55,679 nt of DNA from positions 1 through 55,679 of the forward strand of contig CALGPN010000033.1 in NCBI GenBank assembly GCA_937960435.1, read 5' to 3'. The stretch is from an uncultured Desulfosoma sp. (GTDB lineage: Bacteria > Desulfobacterota > Syntrophobacteria > Syntrophobacterales > DSM-9756). A program made the translations under genes and the position numbers. The stretch's first letter is position 1. Each line of letters starts with the position of its first letter. Shown piece by piece: positions 17,983 through 28,292 of this stretch. The notes beneath the pieces were generated by a model. That model did no database searches. It was not told where the DNA came from and saw only the letters and a program-made list of their open reading frames with translations.

Positions 17983-19896
17983 ATGGCCCCACAGCGCAAA
18001 AGTCTGGACGATCCCATGGTGCACGAGCTGATCCAGGCCCTGGACCACATCAATGAATTGATGGTTTTTTACGAGACGGATTTTCGTGTGGTCTGGCTCA
18101 ATCAAGCGGCCGCGCGCTGGGCGGGAAGGCCGCCGGACGAAATCCTGGGAAGGCGCTGTTTCGAGGCTTTTTATGATCGTACGGCGCCGTGTGCGGGCTG
18201 TGTTGTCCAAAGGGTTTTCGCGAAGAAAGAGGCCGTGGAGTCGGAACACCGGGGGGCCGATGGAAGGTTTTGGAAGGTCCGAGCCTATCCCGTGTGGTCC
18301 GAAACCGGGGTTTTGAAGGGGGTCATGGAAATTTCTCTTGACCTCAGTGCCATCAAGGCGACCCAAGCGGCCCTGAGAGATCGGGAAGTGCGCTACCGCG
18401 CCCTGCTCCAAAACACACTGGACGGCATCTGCGTGGTCTCGGCCGACACCTTGAAAATCGAGGACATCAACCCCGCTTTCGCCACCATGCTGGGATGCCC
18501 GCAAAACCCTCCCGTCGGCGTGCCGCTTTTGGATTTCGTCGCGGGTGACAAAGAGTCCACGGCACGACATTTTGGGGAAGTTTTGCGCCGCAGGAAAGGT
18601 AAGGTTCTCGAAACCTGCCTGTCGACTCGGGACGGGGGCGTGCTCGACGTGGAGCTCAGCCTCAATCCCTTGGCCCTCGAAGGGAAAGATGCGGTCATCG
18701 TGGTGTGCCGGGACGTTCGAGAGCGCAACGTCGCCATCGCCCACCGACTGCGTACCCAGAAGTTGGAATCCCTTGCCGTCATGGCCGGAGGGATGGCCCA
18801 TGATTTTAACAATATCTTGGCCGGCGTCGTCGGGAACCTGTCCTTGGCCAAAATCGACGCCGATCCCCGAAGCCGGCTTTACGAACGTCTCTGCGCCGCC
18901 GAGAAGGCGTGCGCCCGGGTTGAAGACATCACCCGTCGGCTCCTGACGTTTGCCGATGGAGGCGATCCCACGCGACGCTCGGTCGAAGCCCATGCGTTTC
19001 TTTCCCAGGACGTCCTTCCAGCCCTCGAAGCTTTACCGGTAAAAGTTTTCGCGGAATTTGCCGCCGATCTTCCGTCCTTGTGTGTCGATGCGGAACTCTT
19101 CACACGGGCTTTGGTGGATCTTGCCACGGACGTTTTCGTCCAAAAGGGTGCGGCGGCGCTTCATGTGGAGGGGCGGTGCGATTCCGGGGAGGTCCCAAGA
19201 GAAGCCGAAGGAGCGTGGGCCGGCCCGTGGATCCGCATCACTTTGAGCGCTTCGGATGTCCATTGGTCCCCCCAGGAATTGGATCGCGTTTTCGATCCGT
19301 ATTCCCGAAAAAATCATGCCGTGGGACAGGGGCTGGGGGTCTGCGCCGCGTACGCGATCGTGCGCCGCCATGGCGGGCAACTCTACGCGCGGTCCGAACA
19401 GGGCGCGGGCACCCAGCTCACGGTCGTGCTTCCCGCCGACGGAGATTCCCGCACTACAGCCCGAGGGGCAACCGCAGCGCCCAGCGTCTCTTCATGGCAC
19501 AAGGGCAGGCTGCTAATCATGGATGATGAACGCATCGTGCGGGAAACCTTGAGCGAGATCTTTCGGCTCAAAGGATTTGAAGTGGCCGTTGCCGCCCACG
19601 GGCGTGAGGCCGTGGATCTTTATACGTCCAACCTGAGAGACGGGAATCCCTTCGATGTGGTGATTCTGGACCTGACCGTGCGAGGCGGCCCCGGAGCTTT
19701 GGAAGTTTTGGAAGAGCTGCGGCGGGTGGATCCCAACGTCCGAGCTTTTGTCTCCAGTGGATATAACCTGGAGCCGGTGATGGTCGACCCCCTTCGGTAC
19801 GGATTCTGTGGGGCTGCCCCCAAACCCTTTCAATATGACGCGCTGGCCCTTCACATTCAGCGCATCATCGATGGGCTCAAAAAAAGCCGGCCCTAA
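17983..19896 (+). CDS. Soluble hybrid PAS sensor kinase with C-terminal receiver and eroded ATP-binding motifs
   Basis: 637 aa, no membrane segment. Domains: PAS-1 (about 14-120) with CAGC at 70-73, a cysteine motif common in sulfate-reducer PAS domains; PAS-2 (about 136-250); HisKA with the H box MAGGMAHDFNNILAGVVGN and His273; an HATPase-like region (about 340-485); and a receiver (508-632) with acidic pocket Asp514/515, phospho-acceptor Asp563, Ser591 and Lys614, all intact. In the HATPase region the N box reads FTRALVDLATDVFV, with both expected Asn replaced, and the G1 region is LSASDVHW with no DxGxG. Only the G2-like GQGLGV remains. Autophosphorylation may therefore be weak or absent, while the receiver looks functional. 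It is divergent from cooC. No Shine-Dalgarno is clear at this start; Met12 is an alternative. Confidence 0.87.
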   Translation: MAPQRKSLDDPMVHELIQALDHINELMVFYETDFRVVWLNQAAARWAGRPPDEILGRRCFEAFYDRTAPCAGCVVQRVFAKKEAVESEHRGADGRFWKVRAYPVWSETGVLKGVMEISLDLSAIKATQAALRDREVRYRALLQNTLDGICVVSADTLKIEDINPAFATMLGCPQNPPVGVPLLDFVAGDKESTARHFGEVLRRRKGKVLETCLSTRDGGVLDVELSLNPLALEGKDAVIVVCRDVRERNVAIAHRLRTQKLESLAVMAGGMAHDFNNILAGVVGNLSLAKIDADPRSRLYERLCAAEKACARVEDITRRLLTFADGGDPTRRSVEAHAFLSQDVLPALEALPVKVFAEFAADLPSLCVDAELFTRALVDLATDVFVQKGAAALHVEGRCDSGEVPREAEGAWAGPWIRITLSASDVHWSPQELDRVFDPYSRKNHAVGQGLGVCAAYAIVRRHGGQLYARSEQGAGTQLTVVLPADGDSRTTARGATAAPSVSSWHKGRLLIMDDERIVRETLSEIFRLKGFEVAVAAHGREAVDLYTSNLRDGNPFDVVILDLTVRGGPGALEVLEELRRVDPNVRAFVSSGYNLEPVMVDPLRYGFCGAAPKPFQYDALALHIQRIIDGLKKSRP

Positions 19897-20385
19897 TCTT
19901 CGCTGAGCCGGTCCCGTCTCCGATGGTTTTGAGGCATTGAAGACATCCTCACAAGCTTATCGCCTCCCGTAACCCCCGTAGGTTGGGGTGAGCGAAGCGA
20001 ACCCCAACACCCAAAGGTCCTGACCGTCTAACCCGAAGCGCTCGCAACAGATCCCGACATCCCCCGCCGATCGATGCTTTGGCGTGGGGCTTACGGAATT
20101 CCCCCCGGACCGTTCAGACATTCCGACATCCCTAACCGGTTTGGCAGGGGGGCGGACACGCGGCCCCGCCCCTGCGACTTCGGCGCTCCAACGTTTTTGG
20201 CCCAAGGACTGATGGCCCGGATCTTTTGCCCACCCCAATCACCGTCCCCCGTGCGACCGAAGATGGGAGGGCCCGCCTGGCGGAGCGCCATACCTGTCTT
20301 CGCCTCCAAGTCTTGATGGGATTTTTGAAGACTAGGCCTTGGGGGAGGGCGGCTTGAAATTGAATCGTCGGCTGGTGTATGCGAC
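19897..20385. other. Intergenic region between the hybrid kinase and nusB, with one REP2 element
   Basis: 489 bases with no supported gene; open frames here lack family resemblance and start signals. It holds one REP2 palindrome at 19978-20008: GTTGGGGT (19982-19989) and ACCCCAAC (20001-20008). It forms the convergent 3' ends of the kinase gene and the long rib/nusB operon. No clear U-tailed terminator was found. Confidence 0.6.
19978..20008 (+). repeat. REP2 palindromic repeat
   Basis: Same sequence and orientation as the copy at 14318-14348: GTAG, GTTGGGGT, an 11-nt GAGCGAAGCGA centre, ACCCCAAC. It lies at a convergent gene junction. Confidence 0.85.
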
Positions 20386-20829
20386 CTAGAGTTTTCCCGC
20401 CTCGGTTTCGTTTTGAGCCGAGAAGGCGGGATTGTCATGGTAAATTTTGTCCAAAACGCCGTTGATAAACGCCCCGGAATCCTGGGATCCGAACCGCTTG
20501 GCCAGTTCAATAGCTTCGTTGATGGAGACTCGCGGGGGGATATCATCCCGGTAGAGCATTTCGTATAGGGCGATGCGCAGGATGTTTCGATCCACCGGGG
20601 ACATGCGATCGAGGCGCCAATGTTGGGATGCGGCCGCCAAATGCCGGTCGATGTCCTTTTGGTGGGCCCAGACGCCGTCCACGAGAATTTTGGCAAAAGT
20701 TCGAGGCTCTGTGGGCAGTTCGAAACACTCACATGCCAGCTCGAAGGCGCGATCCGGAGCCATGCGGTTGAGGTCCATCTGGTAGAGAACCTGAAGGGCC
20801 ATTTCTCGGGCTTGTCGACGCGTTCCCAT
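20386..20829 (-). CDS. nusB: Transcription antitermination protein NusB
   Basis: 147 aa, the normal length. It starts [19 protein letters not shown], the conserved arginine-rich helix that binds boxA RNA, and continues with the all-helical NusB core through [14 protein letters not shown] and [15 protein letters not shown]. NusB with NusE (S10) promotes antitermination on rRNA operons. It follows ribH after 7 bp, the standard ribH-nusB arrangement, and is the last gene of the long minus-strand operon. Confidence 0.96.
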   Translation of the reverse strand: MGTRRQAREMALQVLYQMDLNRMAPDRAFELACECFELPTEPRTFAKILVDGVWAHQKDIDRHLAAASQHWRLDRMSPVDRNILRIALYEMLYRDDIPPRVSINEAIELAKRFGSQDSGAFINGVLDKIYHDNPAFSAQNETEAGKL

Positions 20830-20836
20830 AAAACCT

Positions 20837-21298
20837 TTACATGCTTTTCAGGAGATTGGCCATCTCCACCGCCGCCATGGCGGCGTCGAAACCCTTGTTG
20901 CCCGCTTTGGATCCCGCCCGTTCGATGGCCTGTTCCAGCGTGTCCGTCGTGAGCACCCCGAAGGTGACGGGCACCGAACTTTCCAAGCTGACCGTCGCAA
21001 TCCCTTTGGCCACCTCATTGGCCACGTAATCGAAATGGGGCGTAGCCCCGCGAATGACGGCCCCCAAACAAATGACGGCGTCATAGCGGCCGGTTTCGGC
21101 AAGTTTTTTAGCGGCCAGGGGAATCTCGTAGGCTCCGGGCACACGAAACACGTGGATCCGATCTTCCTCGGCGCCTGTCCTTTTCAAGGCGTCCAAAGCG
21201 CCTCCCAAGAGCCGCTCGCAGATGAAGTCGTTGAATCGGCTGACCACGATGCCGAACGTGAGACCCTCGGAACGCAGATGGCCTTCGTACACTTTCAT
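20837..21298 (-). CDS. ribH: 6,7-dimethyl-8-ribityllumazine synthase
   Basis: 153 aa. It joins 5-amino-6-ribitylaminouracil with 3,4-dihydroxy-2-butanone 4-phosphate, the penultimate riboflavin step, and usually forms icosahedral shells. Diagnostic segments are [31 protein letters not shown] and [17 protein letters not shown], the latter with the catalytic His; the GNKGFDAA motif is near the C-terminus. Its ATG overlaps the ribBA stop by four bases (ATGA), so the two are translationally coupled. The longer open frame upstream is inside ribBA. Confidence 0.97.
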   Translation of the reverse strand: MKVYEGHLRSEGLTFGIVVSRFNDFICERLLGGALDALKRTGAEEDRIHVFRVPGAYEIPLAAKKLAETGRYDAVICLGAVIRGATPHFDYVANEVAKGIATVSLESSVPVTFGVLTTDTLEQAIERAGSKAGNKGFDAAMAAVEMANLLKSM

Positions 21299-22524
21299 GC
21301 TGGACTCCCTTCCGACGCGAAGCACTGGAGAACGTGACCCATTTTTCGGCATTTCGTTTTCAGGTAATGGACATTGCATTCGTTGGGCTCGACCTCGATG
21401 GGCACTCTTTCCGTCACGGTGATGCCGTAGCCTTGAAGGCCGACGATCTTCTTGGGGTTATTGGTCATGAGGCGCATTTTGCGAACCCCTAGGTCCACAA
21501 GGATTTGGGCCCCGATCCCGTAATCTCGAAGGTCCGCCTTAAAACCCAAAGCCTCGTTGGCTTCCACGGTATCATAGCCCTGTTCCTGAAGGGCATAGGC
21601 TTTGATTTTGTTGACAAGCCCGATACCGCGCCCTTCGTGGTTCCTCATGTAGAGGAGCACCCCCCGCCCTTCGCGATCGATTTGGCGCATGGCCGCCCGC
21701 AGCTGATCGCCGCAGTCGCACCGAAGAGAACCAAAGACGTCTCCCGTCAGACATTCGGAATGCACCCGCACCAAGACCTCGTCGTTGGGGCCGAAGGAAC
21801 CCTTGACCAAGGCCAAGTGCGTGAACTCATCGATGGCGTTCCGGTAGGCGATGACCCGAAAATCTTGACCGTATTTGCTGGGAAGTTGGGCTTCTGCCAC
21901 GCGCTGGACGAAACTTTCGGTCCGCATGCGGTATTCGATAAGATCCGCAATGGTCACAATCTTGAGGTTGTGTTCGGCGGCGAATTTTTCCAAGTCCGGC
22001 ATGCGGGCCATGGTCCCGTCATCTTTCATGATTTCGCAGATGACCCCTGCGGGTTTCAATCCGGCGAGCCGGGCCAGGTCCACGGAACCTTCTGTCTGCC
22101 CCGTGCGGACCAAAACGCCGCCCTTTTTCGCCCGAAGCGGAAAAACATGGCCCGGGCTTACCAAATCTTCAGGTTTGGCGTCATCGGCGACGGCGGTGAG
22201 GATCGTGTGGGCTCGGTCGGCCGCGCTGATCCCCGTGGTCACGCCCGTTCGGGCCTCGATGGAAACGGTGAAAGCGGTCCCGAAGGATGATTTGTTGTGT
22301 TGGACCATCATGGGCAGTTGCAGGCGGTCGACCCATTCGGGGGTCAGAGCCAAGCAGATCAGGCCCCGACCGTATTTGGCCATGAAATTGATGGCTTCCG
22401 GAGTCACCTTTTCGGCGGCGATACAGAGATCCCCCTCGTTTTCGCGGTCCTCGTCATCGACCAGAATCACCATTTTGCCCTGACGGATGTCTTCCAAAGC
22501 CTCAGGAATGGTTGCCAACGGCAT
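21295..22524 (-). CDS. ribBA: Bifunctional DHBP synthase / GTP cyclohydrolase II
   Basis: 409 aa. Residues 1-200 are RibB (makes 3,4-dihydroxy-2-butanone 4-phosphate), with the acidic loop [10 protein letters not shown] and the [12 protein letters not shown] motif. Residues 205-409 are RibA (GTP cyclohydrolase II), with zinc ligands Cys258, Cys269 and Cys271 in [20 protein letters not shown] and the conserved [11 protein letters not shown]. All catalytic residues appear present in both halves. GGGAG lies upstream of the ATG at 22524. ribE is 169 bp upstream; I see no riboswitch in that gap. Confidence 0.97.
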   Translation of the reverse strand: MPLATIPEALEDIRQGKMVILVDDEDRENEGDLCIAAEKVTPEAINFMAKYGRGLICLALTPEWVDRLQLPMMVQHNKSSFGTAFTVSIEARTGVTTGISAADRAHTILTAVADDAKPEDLVSPGHVFPLRAKKGGVLVRTGQTEGSVDLARLAGLKPAGVICEIMKDDGTMARMPDLEKFAAEHNLKIVTIADLIEYRMRTESFVQRVAEAQLPSKYGQDFRVIAYRNAIDEFTHLALVKGSFGPNDEVLVRVHSECLTGDVFGSLRCDCGDQLRAAMRQIDREGRGVLLYMRNHEGRGIGLVNKIKAYALQEQGYDTVEANEALGFKADLRDYGIGAQILVDLGVRKMRLMTNNPKKIVGLQGYGITVTERVPIEVEPNECNVHYLKTKCRKMGHVLQCFASEGSPA

Positions 22525-22693
22525 GTGAAAAACTCCCTTCGTCGGTTCCGGGGCGACCGTGCCGGTCCGTCCCCTCACCAGGATAAGCGATCGGGAAGAC
22601 GGTTCCTTCCCTGACGTGCAGCCCTGCACGGACAAGGCCTCACGACGCGTGACCTATATCATGGAGGCTGTGGAGACTCAAGGCGGCAGTGGT

Positions 22694-23362
22694 TCAAAGA
22701 AAGCCGTGGCGAAGAAGAAACGCTGTGTCGATGCCGCGAGATTTCTCCATGGGATCGCCCGACGAAGGTTTTGTCCAGGCTCGGAGTATGTTTTCCACAT
22801 ACTTGGCGATGATGTCCGTTTCAATGTTGACGCGCTCCCCTACCGTGAGCAGGCTGAGGGTGGTGACGTCCGCCGTATGGGGGATGACGTTCACGTCGAA
22901 ACGGCCCGGAGCGCACCCGTTGACCGTGAGGCTCACGCCGTTGACGGCGATGGATCCCTTGGCGACGATGAAAGGCGAAAGCTCTTCCGGCACGGTGAAA
23001 TAAAAGCGCCACGAACGCCCTTCCATCTTCTTTTGGACAAGGGTGCCCACGCCGTCTACGTGGCCTTGCATGAGGTGGCCTCCAAGGCGATCGCCCAGAC
23101 GCAAGGCCCGTTCCAAATTGACGAGGGATCCCGGGTTCTTGGATCCCAGGGTGGTTTTTGTGAGTGTTTCTGCCGAGACATCCACGGAAAAAACGGGACC
23201 GTCGAAGGCCACCACGGTGAGGCAGGCCCCATCGACGGCGACGCTTTCCCCAAGAGTCATGTCGGCGAAGGGCCGCTCCGATCGGAGGGTCATCCGTGCG
23301 TCGACGCCGTGGCGCTCCGTGCGAAGCACGGTTCCTCGGCATTCCACAAGTCCGGTGAACAT
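22694..23362 (-). CDS. ribE: Riboflavin synthase alpha chain
   Basis: 222 aa, made of two similar halves of about 95 residues, as is normal. It starts with the hallmark MFTGLVECRGTV; the repeat of the fold begins at GHLMQGHVDGVGTL. SVAVDGACLTVV and SIAVNGVSLTVN are the paired motifs of the two halves. It dismutates two molecules of dimethylribityllumazine to riboflavin. GAGG precedes the ATG. It is separated from ribD upstream by a 551-bp segment full of repeats, in contrast to the tight packing of the rest of the operon. Confidence 0.97.
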   Translation of the reverse strand: MFTGLVECRGTVLRTERHGVDARMTLRSERPFADMTLGESVAVDGACLTVVAFDGPVFSVDVSAETLTKTTLGSKNPGSLVNLERALRLGDRLGGHLMQGHVDGVGTLVQKKMEGRSWRFYFTVPEELSPFIVAKGSIAVNGVSLTVNGCAPGRFDVNVIPHTADVTTLSLLTVGERVNIETDIIAKYVENILRAWTKPSSGDPMEKSRGIDTAFLLRHGFL

Positions 23363-23520
23363 CGGCAAACCTCCGTGTGTGCCCCGCCGCACCCTCGAAT
23401 TAGGGGCGGAGTGATGTGTTGGCCCCAAAACAACGACCCGTCGGCAGGGGAACCGCGTCCGCCCGGAAGCCGCCCGACGGGGTCGGGTGGGAGCGCAATG
23501 GCAGGAACCCAGAGCAAGGT

Positions 23521-23864
23521 GTTGGGGTTCGCTGCGCTCACCCCAACCTACGGCCTACGGCCTTGCACGCGCCTTGTAGGAGCCGGCTTGCCGGCGATTT
23601 CACCCATCACCCACCCGTAGGAGCCGGCTTGCCGGCGATCATCCTCCCCGGGCCTCCCCGCGAGGGGTTGGCGGGGGCGTAGCGGCAGGAAGCCGGGTCA
23701 AAGCGTTGGGGTTCGCTGCGCTCACCCCAACCTACGGCCGACGGCCTTGCACGCGCCTTGTAGGAGCCGGCTTGCCGGCGATTTCACCCGCCATCCACCG
23801 GTAGGAGCCGGCTTGCCGGCGATTTCACCCGCCATCCACCCGTAGGAGCCGGCTTGCCGGCGAT
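23521..23864. repeat. Duplicated REP2-REP1 composite block inside the rib operon
   Basis: Seven palindromes lie in 345 bp between ribD and ribE. REP2 (minus orientation; GTTGGGGT...ACCCCAACCTAC) is at 23521-23551 and 23705-23735. REP1 (GAGCCGGCTTGCCGGCGAT preceded by GTAG) is at 23576-23598, 23617-23639, 23760-23782, 23801-23823 and 23842-23864. The order REP2, 24-bp linker (ACGGCCTTGCACGCGCCTT), REP1, REP1 occurs twice, so a whole composite unit has been duplicated; the second unit has one extra REP1. All REP1 copies point the same way. Confidence 0.92.
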
Positions 23865-23913
23865 CATCCTCAGGGACGTGCGTGGCGATTCCGGGAGGCG
23901 GGTGCCGTCCCAT

Positions 23914-25050
23914 TCAATAGAGATCCCGGCGGAAGCGACCGGAAATCAAAAAATCTTCGCCAAACCGCCGTATCTCACAATCAAACACAGGCACCGCATC
24001 ACCCATGGAGAACCTCGGGACTCCCTGAAACATGGGCACCCCAAGGGAATCCCCTAGAATCTTCGGCGCGTAGAAGAAAAGGAAATCGTCGGCCAAGGCC
24101 TCATCGAGAAACGCGCCGTGGATGCGCGCCCCGCCTTCCACGAGGACGCTGGTGATGGATCTTCGGCCCAGTTCGTCGAGAAGCCCCCTTAAATCGAGGC
24201 CGTGTTCCTTCGCCATCCCCAAGGGGAGCATGTCCACCCCATGGGACGCGAACCGTTCACGGACTTCTTTAGAAACAGCTTCGGCGCAGGCCAGAAGGAC
24301 AGGGGTTTGCCGGGCCGTCTTGACCAACTGCGACGCCAAAGGCAGCCGTCCATGGGTATCGAGGACAATACGAAGGGGCTGGGGAGTCTTCTTCCGGTCC
24401 AACCGGGCGGTCAACAAGGGGTCGTCGGCCAAAGCGGTGCCGATACCTACAAGGACGGCATCCACGGCGGCCCGCAGCTCATGGACGAGGCGGCGCGATC
24501 TTTCGTTGGTGACCCATCGGGATTCGCCCGTGCGAGCGCCCATGCGGCCGTCCAAGGTGGCGGCGCACTTGAGCGTCACGTAGGGTCGGCCCTGAGTGAC
24601 CCATTTGATAAACGGTTGATTCAGGATTCGGCATTCCCTTTCCAGGACGCCGACAGTGACGGCAATGCCCGCCTGGCGCAGCCGATCCGCCCCGCCTCCC
24701 GTTACTTTTGGGTTGGGGTCGGCCATACCGATGACAACGCGGCTGATCCCTGCTTGGATAACAGCTTCCGTGCATGGCGGCGTTCGGCCGTGATGATTGC
24801 AAGGTTCCAAGGAGACGTACAATGTGGCCCCGCGGGCCGATTCCCCGGCTCGGCGCAGGGCGTGCACTTCGGCATGAGGTCCGCCGACGCGCTCATGAAA
24901 ACCTTCCCCCACCACGCGACCGTCCCGGACAACCACTGCGCCCACCATGGGATTCGGGCTTGTTCGGCCGGCGCCCCGTTTGGCCAAACGAAGGGCCCGC
25001 CTCATGAACTGTTCGTCTTCGGGTGTCCACGCGGTCATGGGATCTTTCAA
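23914..25050 (-). CDS. ribD: Bifunctional riboflavin biosynthesis deaminase/reductase
   Basis: 378 aa. The N-terminal deaminase domain (about 12-150) has its zinc site in GPHAEVHAL (His59, Glu61) and LEPCNHHGRTPPC (Cys84, Cys93). The C-terminal reductase (about 155-378) has VTLKCAATLDGRMG and the VEGGARIHGAFL motif for NADPH and substrate. It performs the second and third steps from GTP to riboflavin. The TTG at 25050 has GAGGA at good spacing; the ATG at 25038 is an alternative with poorer spacing. It follows glyA after 123 bp. Confidence 0.96.
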   Translation of the reverse strand: MKDPMTAWTPEDEQFMRRALRLAKRGAGRTSPNPMVGAVVVRDGRVVGEGFHERVGGPHAEVHALRRAGESARGATLYVSLEPCNHHGRTPPCTEAVIQAGISRVVIGMADPNPKVTGGGADRLRQAGIAVTVGVLERECRILNQPFIKWVTQGRPYVTLKCAATLDGRMGARTGESRWVTNERSRRLVHELRAAVDAVLVGIGTALADDPLLTARLDRKKTPQPLRIVLDTHGRLPLASQLVKTARQTPVLLACAEAVSKEVRERFASHGVDMLPLGMAKEHGLDLRGLLDELGRRSITSVLVEGGARIHGAFLDEALADDFLFFYAPKILGDSLGVPMFQGVPRFSMGDAVPVFDCEIRRFGEDFLISGRFRRDLY

Positions 25051-25173
25051 CCCTTTCCTCAGCGGGCTCTTCCCCCTCCGCGTCCCCGTTCTCCGGGGAA
25101 TGCCGTCGGCATGCCCTCATGCCTCCCAGGTCCCGGGGCGTGTCAGGAGCGTCTCATCCGGCGCGGCGTTACA

Positions 25174-26478
25174 TCAGCCAGCCGAAGTCGACGACACGGC
25201 TTCGACGGTCCATGGAATCGCGTGGTCTTCGGCCCACGCATGGAGCGGGAACTGCTGGCAGAACGCCGCCACCTCCCTTTTGATGGCCGTCAGGCGGTTT
25301 TCGTCGCCTACAGCGTTCAAGGCCTGGTGGATCCATCGGGCGATGAGCGCCATGTGCGCGGGATCCATGCCGCGCGTGGTGACGGCGGCGGTCCCGATGC
25401 GGATCCCGCTGGAAATGTTGGGCTTTTGAGGATCGAACGGAATGGAGTTCTTATTGACGGTGATGCCCGCGTGGTCCAAGGTTTCTTCGGCCGTTTTCCC
25501 CGTAAGGCCTCTGTTTCTCAAGTCCACGAGCATGAGGTGGTTGTCGGTGCCGCCGGAAACCAGGCGATAGCCGAGGTTCATCAATTCGGCCGCCAGAGCC
25601 TTACTGTTGGCGACGATGCGCCGCTGATATTCCTTGAAAGCCGGCTGGAGGGCTTCGAGAAACGCCACGGCCTTGGCGGCGATCACGTGCATGAGCGGCC
25701 CGCCTTGGATGCCCGGGAAGATCTGACTGTCCAACTTCTTACCCAAATTCAGGTCGTTGGAAAGGATCAAGCCGCCTCGAGGTCCACGCAAGGTCTTGTG
25801 GGTGGTGGAAGTCACGGCATGGGCATAGGGGACCGGATTCGGATGCAGCCCCGCAGCCACCAGGCCCGCGATGTGAGCCATATCCACCATGAGATAGGCT
25901 CCGACCTCGTCGCACACCTCCCGAAATCGGGCAAAGTCGATGATGCGGGGATAGGCGCTGGCGCCGGCCACGATAAGTTTTGGACGATGTTCCCGGGCCA
26001 GTCGAAGCATCTGATCGAAATCGATGGTCTCCGTTTCCGGATGGACCCCGTAAGAGACGACCCGGAACAATCGGCCGGAAAAGCTCACGGGACTGCCGTG
26101 GGTCAGGTGCCCGCCTTGACGCAAGTCCATGCCCATGATGGTGTCGCCGGGTTCCAGGAGCGCGAAATAGACGGCCATGTTGGCTTGGGATCCGGAATGG
26201 GGCTGCACGTTGGCGTAGCGGCAGTCAAACAGCGCCTTGACGCGCTCCTGCGCCAGAGACTCGGCCACATCCACATGTTCGCACCCTCCGTAGTAGCGCC
26301 GTCCGGGATAGCCTTCGGCGTATTTGTTGGTGAGCACCGATCCCTGGGCGACCCGCACGGCGTCGCTCACGAAGTTTTCCGAAGCGATAAGTTCCAGCTT
26401 GGTGCGCTGCCGCATCTCTTCGTCGCGAAGGACCTTGGCCATTTCCGGGTCCGTTTGTTCCAATGACCGCACATTCAT
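25174..26478 (-). CDS. glyA: Serine hydroxymethyltransferase
   Basis: 434 aa, slightly longer than most bacterial SHMTs (410-420). It interconverts serine and glycine while loading tetrahydrofolate with a one-carbon unit. The PLP lysine is Lys228 in [40 protein letters not shown] and HSGSQAN are further landmarks. Its ATG overlaps the rpiB stop by four bases (ATGA at 26475-26478), which fixes the start. The rpiB-glyA pair is a common order in Deltaproteobacteria. Confidence 0.97.
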   Translation of the reverse strand: MNVRSLEQTDPEMAKVLRDEEMRQRTKLELIASENFVSDAVRVAQGSVLTNKYAEGYPGRRYYGGCEHVDVAESLAQERVKALFDCRYANVQPHSGSQANMAVYFALLEPGDTIMGMDLRQGGHLTHGSPVSFSGRLFRVVSYGVHPETETIDFDQMLRLAREHRPKLIVAGASAYPRIIDFARFREVCDEVGAYLMVDMAHIAGLVAAGLHPNPVPYAHAVTSTTHKTLRGPRGGLILSNDLNLGKKLDSQIFPGIQGGPLMHVIAAKAVAFLEALQPAFKEYQRRIVANSKALAAELMNLGYRLVSGGTDNHLMLVDLRNRGLTGKTAEETLDHAGITVNKNSIPFDPQKPNISSGIRIGTAAVTTRGMDPAHMALIARWIHQALNAVGDENRLTAIKREVAAFCQQFPLHAWAEDHAIPWTVEAVSSTSAG

Positions 26479-26927
26479 GGGTTGTTTCTCCACGAGGAAG
26501 GATTGTCCAGAAGATCCAGACGACGACAGTGGCGGCCGCCTTCGAAGTTTTCGGCCAGCCACACGTCCACGATTTCCAAGGCCAGATCGGGGCCGATGAA
26601 ACGCCCGCCGAGGCACAAGACATTGCTGTCGTTGTGGCGACGGCTCATTTTGGCGGCATAGGGTTCCGAAGCGAGCACGGCCCGCACCCCGGGGACGCGA
26701 TTGGCCGCCATGGACATGCCGATCCCGCTGCCGCACACGAGGATGCCTCGATCGGCGGCGCCATGAGCCACCGCCCGAGCCACCGTGAAGGCGTAATCGG
26801 GATAATCCACCGAATCCTTGCTGTGGGTGCCGATGTCTTGGACATCGTGGCCCCGATTCCGCAGATGGGCGGCGACGGTTTCCTTGAGTTCAAAGCCGGC
26901 GTGGTCGGCGCCGATCATGATTTTCAT
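26475..26927 (-). CDS. rpiB: Ribose-5-phosphate isomerase B
   Basis: 150 aa, normal length. It starts [16 protein letters not shown], the signature of RpiB/LacAB isomerases, and has DYPDYA and [17 protein letters not shown] with the active-site Cys. It interconverts ribose 5-phosphate and ribulose 5-phosphate for the pentose phosphate pathway. This supplies ribulose 5-phosphate, the RibB substrate, which suits its place upstream of the rib genes. It is translationally coupled to glyA. Confidence 0.96.
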   Translation of the reverse strand: MKIMIGADHAGFELKETVAAHLRNRGHDVQDIGTHSKDSVDYPDYAFTVARAVAHGAADRGILVCGSGIGMSMAANRVPGVRAVLASEPYAAKMSRRHNDSNVLCLGGRFIGPDLALEIVDVWLAENFEGGRHCRRLDLLDNPSSWRNNP

Positions 26928-26969
26928 GACTGCACACTCACATCCTGAGCGAACAAAAGCGGCAGGGAC

Positions 26970-28223
26970 CTAAGCGGTCCATTTTCGGAAAACCACCGTG
27001 CCGTTGGTGCCACCGAACCCGAAAGAATTGGACAGGGCGATGCGGACCGAAGCCTTTCGGGCGACATTGGGCACATAGTCCAAATCACAGTCGGGATCGG
27101 GCGTTTCGTAGTTGATGGTCGGCGGAATGATGTCGTGATAGACGGCGAGCACCGTGTAGGCCCCTTCGACGCCGCCGGCGGCGCCCAACAAGTGGCCGGT
27201 CATGGACTTGGTGGAACTGACCGCGAGCTTTTTGGCATGATCCCCGAAAACGGTCTTGATGGCTAAGGTTTCCAACCGGTCGTTGAGGTCGGTGGAGGTG
27301 CCGTGGGCGTTGATGTAGTCCACCTCATGCGGGGCGATGCCCGCATCCTCCAAAGCCATTCGCATGCAAATGGCGGCCCCTTCACCGTCCGGCGCTGGCG
27401 CCGTCATGTGGTAGGCGTCACCCGAGGCGCCGAAGCCGATAATTTCCGCATAGACGCGAGCCCCGCGCTTCTTCGCCCGCTCGGCTTCTTCCAAGATGAG
27501 CACCGCACTGCCTTCGCCGAGAACGAAGCCGTCCCGGTCTTTGTCGAAGGGTCGGGAGGCCTTTTCCGGCGCGTCGTTTCGCGTGGACAGGGCGCGCATG
27601 GCGTTGAAGCCCGCCACGCACAGCGGGGTGATGGTGGATTCTACGCCGCCGGTGATCATGATGTCCGCGGCCCCGTCTCGAATCAGGTGAAAGGCGTGCC
27701 CGATGGCGTGGGTGCCGGCCGCACAGGCCGTTTGAATGGAAAGGTTGGGTCCCTTGGCGCCGTGCTGGATGGAAATGAGCCCCGGGGCCATATTGCCGAT
27801 GAGCATGGGGATGAAGAAGGGGCTGATCTTGCGCGGTCCGGACTGCAGCAAGGTTTTGTGGCAGTCTTCGATTGTGGTCAGCCCTCCAAGGCCGCAGCCC
27901 ATCACCACGCCGGCTCGAGGACTTTCCGCAGGATCGATGGTCAGGGAGGCGTCTTGCACGGCCAACTGGGCCGCCGCGATGGCGTAGGTCAGGAAGACGT
28001 CCATCTTGCGCAGATCTTTTTTGGGGATGAACTCCTCCGGCTGAAATCCTTTGACCTCGCCGGCGATGCGCGTGGCAAACCCTTCCGTGTTGAATCGTGT
28101 AATGGGCCCGATGCCCGAGACTCCGTTGACCACGTTGGTCCAGTTTTGTTCCACCCCGACCCCCAAGGGTGTGACCATCCCCAACCCCGTCACCACCACC
28201 CGTCGGCTTTCCCGTGTCACCAT
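26970..28223 (-). CDS. fabF: 3-oxoacyl-ACP synthase II (FabF)
   Basis: 417 aa, a typical condensing enzyme. The catalytic triad is complete: Cys167 in [14 protein letters not shown], His307 in [11 protein letters not shown] and His344 in [12 protein letters not shown], with Lys339 just before it. [15 protein letters not shown] closes the fold. It elongates acyl-ACP with malonyl-ACP in type II fatty acid synthesis. In the usual order fabG-acpP-fabF an acyl carrier protein gene would stand immediately upstream; here only 69 bp separate fabG from fabF and acpP is missing. Confidence 0.96.
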   Translation of the reverse strand: MVTRESRRVVVTGLGMVTPLGVGVEQNWTNVVNGVSGIGPITRFNTEGFATRIAGEVKGFQPEEFIPKKDLRKMDVFLTYAIAAAQLAVQDASLTIDPAESPRAGVVMGCGLGGLTTIEDCHKTLLQSGPRKISPFFIPMLIGNMAPGLISIQHGAKGPNLSIQTACAAGTHAIGHAFHLIRDGAADIMITGGVESTITPLCVAGFNAMRALSTRNDAPEKASRPFDKDRDGFVLGEGSAVLILEEAERAKKRGARVYAEIIGFGASGDAYHMTAPAPDGEGAAICMRMALEDAGIAPHEVDYINAHGTSTDLNDRLETLAIKTVFGDHAKKLAVSSTKSMTGHLLGAAGGVEGAYTVLAVYHDIIPPTINYETPDPDCDLDYVPNVARKASVRIALSNSFGFGGTNGTVVFRKWTA

Positions 28224-28292
28224 AGTGTCCTCGTCGTCCCTTCGCCCTGAACTGAGAGTTTTCGTTGAGATCCTACCCCGAGATCGTCATCG

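Noticed and set aside
17734-18993. N-terminal extension of cooC
   Set aside because: It is antisense to the hybrid kinase gene; the Walker A and a strong ribosome-binding site fix the GTG at 17733.
22525-25173. FMN riboswitch in the rib operon
   Set aside because: None of the conserved RFN-element segments is found upstream of ribD, ribE or ribBA.
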